Shown here: piece by piece, positions 46,106-57,964 of the stretch
Position numbering within the stretch: position 1 is the first letter of the stretch
Layout: the number at the start of each line of letters is the position of its first letter
Assembly (NCBI GenBank): GCA_039720395.1
Contig: CM077834.1
Location: 372,001 to 436,000 of the forward strand
DNA from: Liquidambar formosana
Taxonomy: Eukaryota > Streptophyta > Magnoliopsida > Saxifragales > Altingiaceae
DNA: 64,000 nucleotides
Reading direction: 5' to 3'
Program-made: the position numbers and the translations under genes
Notes under the pieces: generated by a model
The model's input: only the letters and a program-made list of their open reading frames with translations
Told to the model about the DNA's origin: nothing
Database searches by the model: none

Positions 46106-46723
46106 TCACATGATGGAGCAGCCAGTCGGGTTTGGATCCTAAACCATTTCATACAAGGGAATGAGGGATATTGTGGATATTGAAGACAACATGATGACCA
46201 TTGTACTGGAGTTGGGTCTTTTTCTTCTTCCTCTGGCTCATCTTTTCCTTTCACCACTTCCACGCTTACAATGCTCGCATAGCCAACCTTTTTTCTCATC
46301 CTAGTCAAGTTAGTGGAATCGACACCGGCCATCTCCAATCACCATCACTCGATCGTTTTCTGCCCCTTCTATTGCCACCGAGGTCACACCTGTTCCAACC
46401 TTTTTTCTCATCCTAGTCAAGTTAGTGGAATCGACACCGGCCACCTCCAATCACCATCAGTCGATCGTTTTCTGCCCCTTCTATTGCCACCGAGGTCACA
46501 CCTGTTCCAAAATTATAAGAAACTCAAATTCAACCAACTCGGATTTTACTAATTATATCAAATAAACAAGCCATTTATCCTCTTAACCATAGTTCTCAAA
46601 AGTAAATTATACATGAAGTAAAAATTTGAAGCATACCATATGCCACAGTGGCATGCTTCATGGCCTCGGATCGGTACGTATTTGTCGCAGTCATATGCAC
46701 CTTCAATTCATGACAATCTGTTG
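46106..46723 (-). pseudogene. HMA pseudogene in inverted orientation (copy F)
   Basis: Reading on the - strand, exon 2 (46637-46723) has an 8-bp gain that shifts the frame and brings in a stop, and its metal motif is lost. Exon 3 carries a ~108-bp tandem duplication (46283-46505). Its tail has a further TAG before DPNPTGC, although CSIM and the stop (46106-46108) survive. Exon 1 is missing: similarity ends in intron 1 at about 46795. The flank beyond the stop resembles that of copy D. This is a D-type copy, inverted with its flank and then degraded. Confidence 0.88.
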
Positions 46724-46836
46724 CTGCATTATGTTAAAGATGCATACCGAACTATATTAGCTCTAGTATGCCAAATGACATTTTGGAACGGAAACATTGA
46801 GATTGCCGCTCCTAGTGTTTCCATTATAGAAATTAA

Positions 46837-47865
46837 CTAGTTTATAACCCGTGCGTTGCACGGGTGAGGTCTGTAAATATAAATATTATGAACAATATAT
46901 ATATATATATATATAATACACACCCGTGATGGTAGTTCAAATGATAAAGAACCGCGGCTCCAAAATCATAAATCATGAGTTCGTATCTTCGCTCCTCTAT
47001 TATCGAATGTATGGACTTAAGAATGGTTTGTGCATCATGGAAATTAGTTTGGATCTAACAGTTTGAAATAGCACTTGTTTGGTAAAAGTGTATTTGTACA
47101 ATTTTTTAAGCATTTTTATAGTTTTCTAAGCAATTTGATATGTTAATACATATTCCAGTGTGTCGCATTCTCTTTTTTAATCATTATTGCCTTTATTTGT
47201 CTCCCTTTATGATTATAAATATTTATAATTTTATACGTTTAACTTTTAGGAAATGAGATGAATAGACATAAAAAAACGAAGAAATATGATATAGTCTATT
47301 AAGTTTGGGTTGAACATTGTATAATATAAGTTTTTCGATTTTCCCACATAAAAACAAAAAGATATGCAATGTACATCAAACGTCAACCTACTTATATCAC
47401 ATGAAAAAGAGCATGAAAAAGAACAGTGAAAACCAAAAAATAGAAAAGTTAGACAATTTACCTTTTGGTGATCACTTCTCAACTTAATACCAAACATGAA
47501 ACATTAGTAGTCCTTTTGAAGTATATATATAGTCAATGTGTAGCAAGTTGGCAGAGAATATTCTTTCTTCGGCATTAAGTTGGAAATTGATCACTAAAAA
47601 GTAATTTCTCCAAAAGTCATATCTTTTTGGGAAAATTACTTTTTAGTGATTCTTTCCCAACTTAATACGAAAAAAAGAAAACTTATAGTTATTTTGATGT
47701 AAATATACAGGTAATTTGTAGCAAGTTGATAGCTATTATCCTTTTTTGGCATTATATTGAAAAATGGTCACTAAAAGATAATTTTACCTTTTCCCCTAAC
47801 TATTCACAAACGGACACGTGGCACCAAAGGGAGGCATTTCCTCCGTTATAGATATATTATATAGA
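46837..47865 (-). mobile_element. non-autonomous Helitron (1029 bp)
   Basis: On the - strand it begins TCTATATAATATATC and ends with a hairpin (CCCGTGCAACGCACGGG) followed 7 bases later by CTAG. These are the classic Helitron ends, and it sits between A and T with no target duplication. The flank of copy D (37727-37745) shows the uninterrupted sequence apart from a 4-base difference. The interior has no Rep/helicase. It has two related ~120-bp stretches (near 47515-47620 and 47640-47790) that resemble part of the hAT element at 54830-54960. Confidence 0.88.
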
Positions 47866-48017
47866 TATGCAGAATTAATTTTAGTGGTCTTAACCCAATC
47901 ATTGGGCCAAAGGTCGTATAATCATAAAGGAAGAAAACTAGCAGATCCGTTGGAGGGACTTCAACCGTACCCTGGAGCCTAGATTATCCACATCTTACCT
48001 ACCCTAGCATAGGTAGA
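47866..48017. other. continuation of the D-type HMA 3' flank
   Basis: The run from ATGCAGAATTA to ATTGGGCCAAAGGT matches 37737-37782. Non-coding. Confidence 0.6.
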
Positions 48018-49757
48018 GGGACATGGACCAGGGGAGCTGGCTGACCCTCATGAATTTTTATTTTATTTTGTTTTACAACTTAGTTTTTTTTAGCAATCAA
48101 AGATTTGGCCTTTTATACATGTCATGCGTGGGTACGATTCTCATACGGTCTCTTTTTTTCCTTTTTTTTTTTTTTGATGAAGTAAAGATATTTTAAAAAA
48201 AGGTTAAGCCTAAGTATATGAGACATATATATACGAAACAAAGCACAAAAACCGCTTTAAAGTTTGAGGATATCTACAAAAAGAACGAGTAAAGGTTTGT
48301 GCGTATTGGCAAAACTAGAGAATTACAAATCATATGGTTTCTTGGAAAACCTTTCTCCACCATTATAATTGAAATTTTAAGTTAATCATTTCAAATGGTA
48401 AGTGGGTCAGTTAAAATTATAAGTTAATCACTTCAAATAATAAGTCATTAAATGGTAAATGGGTCATTTCAAATAATAAATGAACTATTTTGGACTACTT
48501 TAAATGATAAGTGAACCAATTCAAATGATAAGTGAATATGGTAACTTAAAAACCTTATGAGTATGATAGAATTACCTTACAAATGAAAGAGATGGTCACT
48601 TATGAAAAAAAAAAAAGAAAAAAAAAAAAAAAGAAGAGTGAGATGGTCCATTTTTTATTTTTTTTTTTAAAAAAGAAGAAATATAATGAAATGACGATAA
48701 TTTGCAGAAAACTCCAAACATGAGATCGTTGTCAATATTTTTTTGTTCTTACTTTTGTAGTAGTTAATGGATCCAATATTGATTTAAATAATAAACCCAC
48801 TACGGCACTGCACAATAGGTATGATTGTTAAGGAGGAAGACGTACGCGATCCGCGGTATTTTTCTTACATATTCCTAAATTCCTTCACATTACACATGTA
48901 CATTAATTGGGATTACCGCGTGCTACACTTGTACTAAAAACCTTTTAATTTGTTTTTACTTTTGCAAACTACAGAGGTGTAACATGAACACCACTGCCAA
49001 TTCAAAGCAGGCAGTATTTGAGACCTACTTGTCCAACATATATATATTTACATGTCTACAAATTCTATGTGACTAAAAGCATAATACAATAAAGGACCGT
49101 CATCCTATTTGGATTAAAATCGTGACTTATTATAAAATTAAAGGTATAACCATGATCACTTTTTAAAAAAAAAAATTGGTGAAAGGAAAGAACTTCAATT
49201 ATTATCATAAATAAAAGGAGAGAAAACAGCCAAGAAGCAACCTAGAAATCAAAGATCAAGACCCAAAAACACCAAAAGACCACTTGAATAACATGAACAC
49301 CACTAATTCAAAGAGCCACCCACTTAAGATGTCAGCCAAGAAGAATTTGCGCGCAGGGACTGATTTAGGAGGCACGTCCATGAGACCAAACTTGTGGTTG
49401 AACAGCCACTATTTTCATGACATGAGGAAAGTGAATGTTGGTTGCCGAAAAATAAAACACACTAAAATAAAAATAAATAAATAAGAACAAGCAGCTAGCA
49501 AGGAAAATGACTGCAGGAAAAAAGAGGTCATCAAGATGAGACCATGAGGCCACCCATTACGTCACTAACAAGACCAAGACCAAGACCAAGACAATCAAAC
49601 GTTGAGGTGCCTTGAAGGCACCCTAATTGTTTTCTAACCGAAAAAAAAAAACAAAAATGGGGGCACCTTCCATCAATTTTCTTGAAACCACCCATGGGTC
49701 TGTTAACCCTGTTGATTTAGGGTCCATTTGATAGTCACAATGAAAATTAAATAATTA
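48018..49757 (+). repeat. duplicated block R4, second copy
   Basis: Colinear with 37795-40215 with indels and a shorter minisatellite. No gene is recognised in either copy. Confidence 0.85.
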
Positions 49758-50040
49758 TAGTGTATTTTATGTAGTGTTGAAAGCACAATTCCATTATCTT
49801 GAATAAGACTATTTAAAAAATTGAAGTCATCATCATAATTGATGCTATTAGATTGATTTTTAAAGATTCATAAAAATGCCTCTATTTTGAATTTATTCTC
49901 TTTTGTGCTGATGATCATCATTGTCATGAATTTTTTCATTTAATGTGATGAATTTTTTTTTTTTTTTAAATACTACATATAATATCTATAATCGTTTAAT
50001 GACAATTTGAGAAGTTGGATAGCAAAAAGCGACAAATAAT

Positions 50041-52037
50041 TATTATTATTTTTTTTTGATACGCAACATAAATTTTATTAATATTAAAAAGGAGGTAATA
50101 CACCAAACAGCACCCCAAAAAACACCCAGCACGCCCAATACAGCACCACAAAGAAAACCCCCAAAAACAAAGGCACACCCACAAACCCAATAGAGGATGC
50201 CAAGACAGCCAAAAAAGAGGACAGCAACACCAAAAAAGAAAAACAATAACAGCTGTACCCAACTGCTAAAAATGAAAATCAGCCACCATACAACTAAAAA
50301 ACTTGAAAAGAGAAAAAGTACTCAGCTGAGAAAAAGACGGCAGCAAGACACCCAAAAACATCTCCAACCGCACCAAAAAACCTGAGGCCAGCCAACACAG
50401 CCTAACAAGAGAAATTAAAGCCTAAGCAGCTGCCAATGGACACCAAGAGCAGCTCAGCCCAGAAGAGACACCCAGCCGAGAGAAATCAACTAAAAAGCAT
50501 GAAGACAAGGATGCATTAAGCTGAGGAGCAGCAACACGCCCAAAGAAACAGTGAACACTCGTAACCTCACCACCAGCACTGCTAACTAATGAGGGGAAAG
50601 AAGCCCAAACCGGCCAAAAAACAAACTTAAAGCAGGTACATCAAACCCAACCACTATGAGTAGGGCTGCAAACGAGCCGAACCGAGCCGAGCCGAGCCGA
50701 GGTTTGGAGTGCTTGGTTTGGTTCGTTAAAAAGCTTGTTCATTAGTAAACGAGCCGAGCTTTTTAACGAGCTTAAATTTCAAGCTTGAGTTTGGCTCGTT
50801 AGAAAATATTCGAGCTCGAGCCGAGCTCGAGCTTTGGCTCATTTAAGGTTTTTTTTTAAAATTTTTTTATAATTATTATTATTTTATTTTTGATAAGTGG
50901 TTTAGAATCACCATCCCAAGCATAAACCAAGAAAACGACAATAAGAAACATCATCCAAGCATGAACCATAAAGAACCCAAAATCAAAACTCCATAAGGTC
51001 ATAATTGTTTTCAGTACCATTAAATAAAAAGTTGCAATAAACTTAAAAAACTAAAGTTATTGGTTGGAGGTTTAGGGGCTTGGAACACATTATAATAATC
51101 ATATATGCTTCAAAACTAATTACCATGCCATCATATTTCCATTAGATTCCACAAAAGAAGTATCTCTTTCATGCTAAAACTTTACTAAGATAAGTAAAAG
51201 CATCTACTACTAGCTTACTAGGGAATGAGTATCTCTTTCACATAAAAAATGTACAGTGGGACAATTATGCCCTCACTGATAAACCCTTAAATGAGCCCAC
51301 TAATAAGCTTCTTGTCGAGCCCCTAAACAAGCTTTTCATCGAGCCTTAAACGAGCTTGTTTGCAAGCTTAATCGAGTCGAGCTTTGGTATGCTCAAGCTC
51401 GGCTTGTTTACTAAATGAGCTTAAGATTAGGGCTTGCACTTGGTTCGTTTATTAAATGATCGAGCTTGAGCCGAGCCCTTAACGAGCTTTCTTGCGAGCC
51501 CTTAATGAGCGGCTCAGCTCATTTGCAGCCCTAACTATAAGCAAACCCCGAAAACAAAGACATGCCACTTAAATCTCCTCTTGATACTTCTCGAATTGGT
51601 CTAGTCCCTCAACTCCAATTCAACAATTCTATTCACAACTTCATCTTCATTGCCTAATTAAACATCTAATTCCAGCCAAATTGGCAACTTCCAAGGTTTT
51701 TCTGGCTTCCAGCAAAATAATCTTATTTCTATTAATGATATATCCCACTGTCTGGCATTGAGAAACCACTATCATGCAAGGCCACCAAGTCCCGAGGGAC
51801 AGTCTCATTACAACTCAATTTTACCTTCAAAGCGTTCCTCCTACCCCTCTTAGCTATCATAGCCTTTTTCCTTCTATTCAGCTGGACCAACCCCATTCCT
51901 TTTCTTGCTCTCGCTTTGAAGAAAATCTCGCATACTACACATTTTCTCCGATTCCTCACCAACCAACTTATCATCAAAGAAATCCCTGTCATGGCCACCA
52001 AGCTTTGGATTCTGATCTGATCTACCAACTGAGACTT
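50041..52037 (-). mobile_element. LINE-like retroposon, internally deleted, carrying a hAT element
   Basis: On the - strand its 3' end has TATTAATAAAATTTATGTTG, then TATC and a run of A: the usual tail of plant L1-type LINEs. About 600 bp of G/T-rich 3' untranslated-like sequence precedes it. Near 51600-52030 a degraded frame includes EARKTLEVANLAGI, which recalls the C-terminal end of LINE ORF1. Endonuclease and reverse transcriptase are missing. The empty site is kept at 30705 and 40903. I could not make out a target duplication. Confidence 0.65.
50661..51533. mobile_element. non-autonomous hAT-type element (873 bp) nested in the LINE
   Basis: Inverted ends TAGGGCTGCAAACGAGC / GCTCATTTGCAGCCCTA, flanked by ACTATGAG (50653-50660) and ACTATAAG (51534-51541), an 8-bp target duplication with one mismatch. 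Subterminal GAGCCGAG/CTCGAGC repeats at both ends. No transposase. Confidence 0.9.
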
Positions 52038-52507
52038 TGTCTACAAACACCATTGAGCTAGCCTAATTGGTATTTGGGGTGGTTGAGTCCTTTGTAATCA
52101 AGGGAAGGATAATACTTGCATTCAGTGGACACACAAGACCAAAAACAATACTTCACAATGTTCCTAGCAGTCCATGAAACATAGAATGGCTGTGGGCTGT
52201 GGTGTAATAGTTAACCGGTTTCTTTGTTTTGTCCCGTTGACGTTTTCAAGTCAAGTCAGCCAACTGTGATAAATTATTAATCATTGGACTGGACTTAGGC
52301 ACCACTTGCGTAAGACTATGCTCAAATCTTAATCATCCAGAAAGATATCAAACTTAATTAAGCCGTGTCCAGCACTCAAGCTCCCACATATAAACACGTC
52401 CAGTATGTTCCCTCTCCATTATCAAATATTCCGCATTTCAGCCCATATATAGAGAATTAGAGACTCTCAAACGAAATATGCCCTTAATCTGTTTTACAAT
52501 ATAAAAC

Positions 52508-53305
52508 ATGAAGGTAAGCCTCTCTCTTTCCCTTCCCACCATTTTTTCGTTTTTTTTTTTTTTTGTTTTTTTGCCTGGGGCAGTAAGCAAGCAATTTATG
52601 AAAGTTCTTTTTCATGCCTTTTCCAAGATAAATGTCTTTTGATATTGGAGATAATATCGTACATATGAACATATTGCAGCAAAAGATAGTTATGAAAGTG
52701 CATATGAACTGCGACAAATGCAGATCCAAGGCCATGAAGCTTGCTGCCGTGGCACAAGGTATGAGGATAATGCCTTCTTTATTTGAAATATAATCATTGA
52801 CAATCGAGTTGGCTGAATTGTAGGAGCAGCCCAATATAAATTGTGGCCTATGGTTAAAATTGTAAATGAGGCACTTTCTAAGGGGGTCTAAGGCTAAAAT
52901 TTTAAATGACTGTCTTCTATACGGTGACTTCATAATAAGTGGTCGGGGCCTTAGGAGCCAGGCCTAAGGCCACATCATCATTGAATTTGAATTTCGTATA
53001 ATTGTGGAACAGGTGTGACTTCAGTGGCAATAGAAGGGGAGGAAAAGGATCAAGTGGTGGTTACAGGAGAAGGAGTGGACTCCGCTGACTTGACCAGGTT
53101 GCTGAGGAAGAAAGTTGGCTATGCGAGCATTATAAGCATAGAGGAAGTGAAACCAGAGGATGGGCCAGAGGAAGATGATAAAGAAGCAGAAGAAAAAGAC
53201 GACCCAACTCCCATACAATGCTCATCAAGTTGTATTCAGTATCCACCGTACCCCATTTATCAAGTTGTTTATGATCCAAACCCAACTGGCTGCTCCATCA
53301 TGTAA
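52508..53305 (+). CDS. HMA-domain CaaX protein, copy G
   Basis: Exons 52508-52513, 52680-52758 and 53013-53305 give 125 residues, the longest copy. The metal motif is MNCDKC, so CxxC is intact although the flanking Asn is shared with C and E. The linker has an extra EAEEKD charged piece (EEDDKEAEEKDDPTP) and keeps the CSSSCIQYPPYPIY segment. CSIM ends the protein; the stop is TAA rather than TGA. The TATA box is shortened to CATATAAAC (52387-52395). The upstream GGACC(C/G)CGTATCC block is missing because 30-40 bases have been lost near 52350, so expression may differ from that of C. Confidence 0.85.
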
Positions 53306-53353
53306 TAGAAATTGGGCAATTATCATGACCCCGATGTATGAGAACGATGCAAA

Positions 53354-53458
53354 TTTTGGATTCTTTTTTCTTTTTCAATAATCTGTTGCTACTAAGTTTT
53401 TTTAGTTATGAAAGCACTAGTAGCAACAGATTATTGAAAAAGAAAAAAGAATCCAAAA
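53354..53458 (+). other. inverted repeat downstream of HMA copy G
   Basis: Arms 53354-53393 and 53419-53458 (40 bp, no mismatch seen) around a 25-bp loop, 49 bp after the stop. Same origin as the 56-bp-arm repeat after copy C. Confidence 0.85.
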
Positions 53459-53811
53459 ATTGAAAAAAGTAGCCGTGAAATTATAGGTCCTGCGTAATGT
53501 CTCCCAAAAATAAGTGTTTTCATTATTGAAGTCATTTACGGAGTTGCAGCGATTCTGAAATCACTTTTATGTATCACCAACACTTTTCAATATTAATTTC
53601 TATCACGAAGAAATTCATTTAATTAATAGAAAGAAGTAGGACTCACAGTTGTCATATGGGGTCAATATGACGGGTTCAGCCCATGTAAGAGGATACGAAG
53701 GAGGAGGTGGCATGATCTTAATAATTAGGAGGTGGAACTTGGGTGGGCCCAAACCCACCCGATCCATGATTAACTTGAATTCAATCAATTTAAAAAAAAG
53801 AAAAAAAGAAC

Positions 53812-54100
53812 GGTTTTTGCAACGCCATTATATTATTTACACACCTCGTTTGTTTTATTTTTTAATGTTTTTTGAAAAATCTAAAAGATTTTGTTAAAAA
53901 CTAATCACGCAATTCACTAAAAAACATAATTTCAAACAATTTTATAGAAAGAAGTTTCTTTAAAATTTATCGTTTGAGTGGATTTTTTAATTACAAAATT
54001 GTTTAAAATGATTTCACTAAAGAACCATTTATATTTTTCATAAAATCTTAAAAATTAAAATAAATGCGGTATACAAATAACATTGAGGGTTGCAATAACC
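53812..54100. mobile_element. foldback element, copy in block R3-3
   Basis: Same position and ends as 33858-34175, about 29 bp shorter in the right arm. Confidence 0.7.
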
Positions 54101-54711
54101 GCTTTCTGCATAAAATTGAAATTGGGCTGGGCTTTCAGGTTGGGCAGGTTGGGTTGGCCTCTCCCCCTCAAATAGAAAACCTGGAAGGAGAAGAAGGGGT
54201 GGGAAACAGAAGCAGCCCATTGAAAAACGCAAAAACTGAAAAGATGAAATACACAATCTCTACAAATGGTTCTTCTCTGTTCTTTCCTTTGAGGGTTTCC
54301 ATTGCAAACACAGACAAGATGAGAGAATACAATCTGCTCCGCACCCATCCCATTTGCTGGACACATTTCGAGTAAATTCCGATCACGCTTTATTAATTAA
54401 CAGATAAAAAAGAAGGGAATAAAATCAGAGCCATGAAAAACATGGAACACGACAATTTCTATGGACGTGACCTCCCAATTCAATTATCCAATCTATTAAG
54501 TCACATATGATGTAGGAGTAGTTTTCTTTTTCTTTTTTTACAATGGATCGGAGGACAATTGACCCCTAAATCTAACACTACCTAAATTCTTACCCGCCTT
54601 GGTAGCATTACTAGGCCACAGGGCAAAATAGATGATCTAGTGCCATTGTTTCTATTATTTATCTTGCTGAAGTGATTTTGATTGATCCAGAAAAAAATGG
54701 GTCTGGGTAAT

Positions 54712-54999
54712 GAGGGGTGAAGCCAGTGTGTAAGGAGGTGGGGCGTTTGCCCCACCTGAAAATTTCAACAAAAAAAAAAAAGAAAAAAAAAGAAAGATTT
54801 TCTTAATATTTTGCTCTTTTGATGACTATTTTTCCAATTAGTACCAAATAAAGGAAATTGATAGTAATTTTGAAGTACTTATATAGTCAATTTCTAATAA
54901 GTTGACAAACATTATCCTTTATATGGTATTAAGTTAAAAAAGTATCACTAAAATGTAATAAGTTGCCTCACCTGAGCTAATTTCCTAGCTTTGCCCTTG
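54712..54999. mobile_element. hAT-like MITE (288 bp)
   Basis: Ends GAGGGGTGAAGCCAG / CTAGCTTTGCCCTTG with an 8-bp target duplication TGGGTAAT (54704-54711 and 55000-55007). The block at 44625 shows the empty site; the block at 35752 carries a truncated copy at the same place. Confidence 0.82.
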
Positions 55000-55308
55000 T
55001 GGGTAATTACTTATAAGGGTCCAGACAGGGCTAATAGCTACACACAATGCTTGCAAATGTTATATTTGGATTGTGGGCTTAGACCCCGTTAGTCATGGCA
55101 AATACCTTCATGTCAGAGAAATGTCCGACTCCAACCTGAGTATTTCCTGTTAGAAATATTGTTAGGAATTTTTTTAAAAATCAATTATAACATAATAAAT
55201 ATCAGCATGAATTTAATTAATAATAATCAATAATGATAATATTACAAGAAATAAAATTCAGAAATAGCCTATATATATTATGAATCAAGGCATGCTACAA
55301 AGTACTAT

Positions 55309-57465
55309 TGTCACGCCCCGACTCGGAGAGTCGACACGTGGATAAAAGTCAAAGTAAAAAGGTGTACACGTGGATAAGTCAGAGTATAAAAGTTGCGGAA
55401 GACTTAGTCAAATCCACGTGTATTTTTTTTTTTTAATATTTTTAATAATAATGGTGCCAGCTCATCAATAATACCCAAATAATTAATATGAAATGTTATG
55501 CTCACACATCATGCCCATAATAATATATGGTCCCAAAATAATGCCAACATCCCTGGCACATAGGTTGGATTCAAACTATTCAAGATTCATTAAGTAATAA
55601 TGGTAATAACAATAATAATAATAGAAATGTCCATACATCAAAATAACATAGTCTCTATATAATGCACGTGCATCTATCCTCATCCATGACTATGTTAGTA
55701 TGCAACCTTCACATTCCAACCTCAGATCATGCCACTAGGCATCCGCCATCGGCGAACCTTCATTTATCACCTGATCATCTGAAATAATAATAGGATGAGC
55801 TGCAAAGCCCAATAGGAAATATGTGTGGATTCTATACAATTAATATATGTGCAGATACATGGTATATGAATTAAAAATCATTTAATAACTCAAATTAAAT
55901 ATCAGTCACAAATCAATACTTTGTGTGGGTTTTGAGTTAATTTCCCAAAATTCTCATAGTATCTCCAATTCCCAAGACTATGGGATCAAACCATGCATCA
56001 ACCGTCGCTAATCACAGGTTACGTCGTCACGTCAACCCCCGGCTCAGCCAAGCACGAAAATAACCAACACCTACGCGGCGTTCTTCCTCGAGGGCTTCAG
56101 GGTCTTTCACCCAAGGGCACTTTACCCTGCTTGCTATTCGCGGAGTATTCTCAACGCAGGACACCACTTCATTGTGATGCCCCCACCCGTTTGATGCATA
56201 CCAAGACCCAAGGTCCATATATCCAAAACATTTTCCATCATTCAAATAACTATCCGAGTGTCCAAAAGTATCCATAAACATGTTTGATAAATTTCTAGAA
56301 TTTCAGTAACATTTCTAAAGCATTTCCAAGTAAACAACATTTATAAAGCATTTTTCCAAAATCCAAGTATCATGAAAATTCCACACATTTAACAGATATT
56401 TCACAATAACATTTAAACGAGTATATAACCATGTATCTTTAAGGAACAATATAAACAGTCGTATCAAATGATATATTGAAGGATTCCATAAATTTTGAAC
56501 AAGTAATAAAAATATTTGGTTATAAATCAGTGGGAAAATCCAAAAATATCATTAAGGCATTTAAAATCACATTTATAGAACAACACCATATTAAATGTAA
56601 AGAAGCCACATTTCCTACCTCAATTGCGAGCAATACCAACCCAAAACCACGTGATAGACACTGACAATGCGAATGCAGCGTTAATGCTCCCTAGGGTCCT
56701 CCCGAGGACCGATAAAATCTGATAATTATGCATACGTAATCTTTAGGTAAATTTAAAAATAAATATAACGCACTCAAAAATTACTATTGGCCTTCTAACA
56801 GTAAACTATGGTCCCAAAATCATCAAAATAATTTTTAAAACACTCTCTATAATTTCTGGGAATTTTCTGTAATTTTTGGAATTTTCTGATATTTTCTGGA
56901 ATTGTTAATGAATATTAATTTGGCCAAAAAGTCAAACTACAGTCAAACTTGGTCAAAATGATCAACTAAGGGTCCCACATGGTAGGGCCCTCCAAGACGA
57001 GTCCAACGGTCAAATTTGGGGTTCATATGATTATCGTATGGCTTTTAAATGCGTGAGAACACGGTAAGGTACACAGATGCACCCACACAGGATCATAGAC
57101 CTATGGGGTCATTCAACCTCCCGCGGGTTGAATTGTGTAACCGGGTTACACCGTGTGTTCAACGGGCCAACTTCGACGATTAATATCTCTCTTGTTTCTT
57201 AACCGTTTTCAGTGATTCAAGTGTCGAATCGAAGCTCATGCGGAGTACTACGTGCGACTATAAATTGTTCATTCAGAATCCTATAAAATCATATTCGTTT
57301 TTAAGCCTAAAGTTTCGGGTTTTCATGATCCAAAATTCTAAAATTTCTAAAACTTTAACCTACAGTCAATTTCTCTAAAATTTGACACTACCATGGTGTT
57401 CCTTGGTCCCAAAAACATAAAATATGATCATCCTTTCTAAGAATAACATAAGAAAATAAAATTGC

Positions 57466-57550
<85 letters not shown>

Positions 57551-57923
57551 CTACGATAGAGGAGGTGAGGATTTTACCTCACTAAGAGAGCTCCACGAAC
57601 TCAGCCAAAAACCTCTACCAGACCACTCTGTTTTTTTCTCCTCTGTTCTTCCTCAATTTCTCTCTCTTTGTTGCTCTTTCTCTAACTCTCTGTCTCGATC
57701 CCTCTATACATATAAATATAACCAAAGCAAATGCCAGTGGTAGGTGCAGCTAATGATTCCTCTATACATATATATATATATCCAAAGCAAACGCAAGTGG
57801 TGGGTGCGGCTATGGGTGCGGCTAATGATCCCTCTATACATATATATATATATCTGAAGCAAATGCAAGTGGTGGGTTCAGCTAATGATCCCTCTATATA
57901 TATAAATAATTCAGGTCATCACA
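55309..57923 (-). repeat. 3' LTR of the gypsy element (2615 bp)
   Basis: On the + strand it runs TGTCACGCC...CATCACA, so on the coding strand TG...CA. Long for a plant LTR. It contains a TA microsatellite (57472-57545) and three related 50-60-bp units (57725-57900) with AATGATNCCTCTATA and TATATATAT. A 94-codon frame (55993-56277) recurs in the other LTR only because the LTRs are copies. Confidence 0.9.
57472..57545. repeat. (TA)n microsatellite in the LTR
   Basis: About 37 TA units. Whether the other LTR has the same number lies outside the window. Confidence 0.95.
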
Positions 57924-57946
57924 TTCTACCCCTCTAAAAAGAAATT
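57924..57946 (-). other. polypurine tract of the gypsy element
   Basis: On the - strand AGAGGGGTAGAA abuts the start of the 3' LTR, the usual second-strand primer position. Confidence 0.75.
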
Positions 57947-57964
57947 TCGTCCTCGAAATTTGTA

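Larger units (their letters stand above)
49776..52300 (+). repeat. duplicated block R2, third copy, split by a LINE-like insertion
   Basis: 49776-50040 and 52038-52300 together match 30436-30960 and 40630-41092. The intervening 2 kb is a retroelement (50041-52037). Confidence 0.88.
52240..55303 (+). repeat. duplicated block R3, third copy (carries HMA copy G)
   Basis: Matches 31556-35757 and 42070-44625, and on its right the tandem units at 44373-45400. Its right edge is cut by the gypsy element. Confidence 0.88.

Noticed and set aside
46837..47865. Terminal-inverted-repeat MITE
   Set aside because: The ends are not inverted copies of each other; a hairpin plus CTAG at one end and TC at the other fit a Helitron.
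55993..56277. 94-codon frame repeated identically at 63538-63822
   Set aside because: Both lie at the same offset inside the two LTRs. The identity reflects LTR duplication, and the frame has no recognisable domain.
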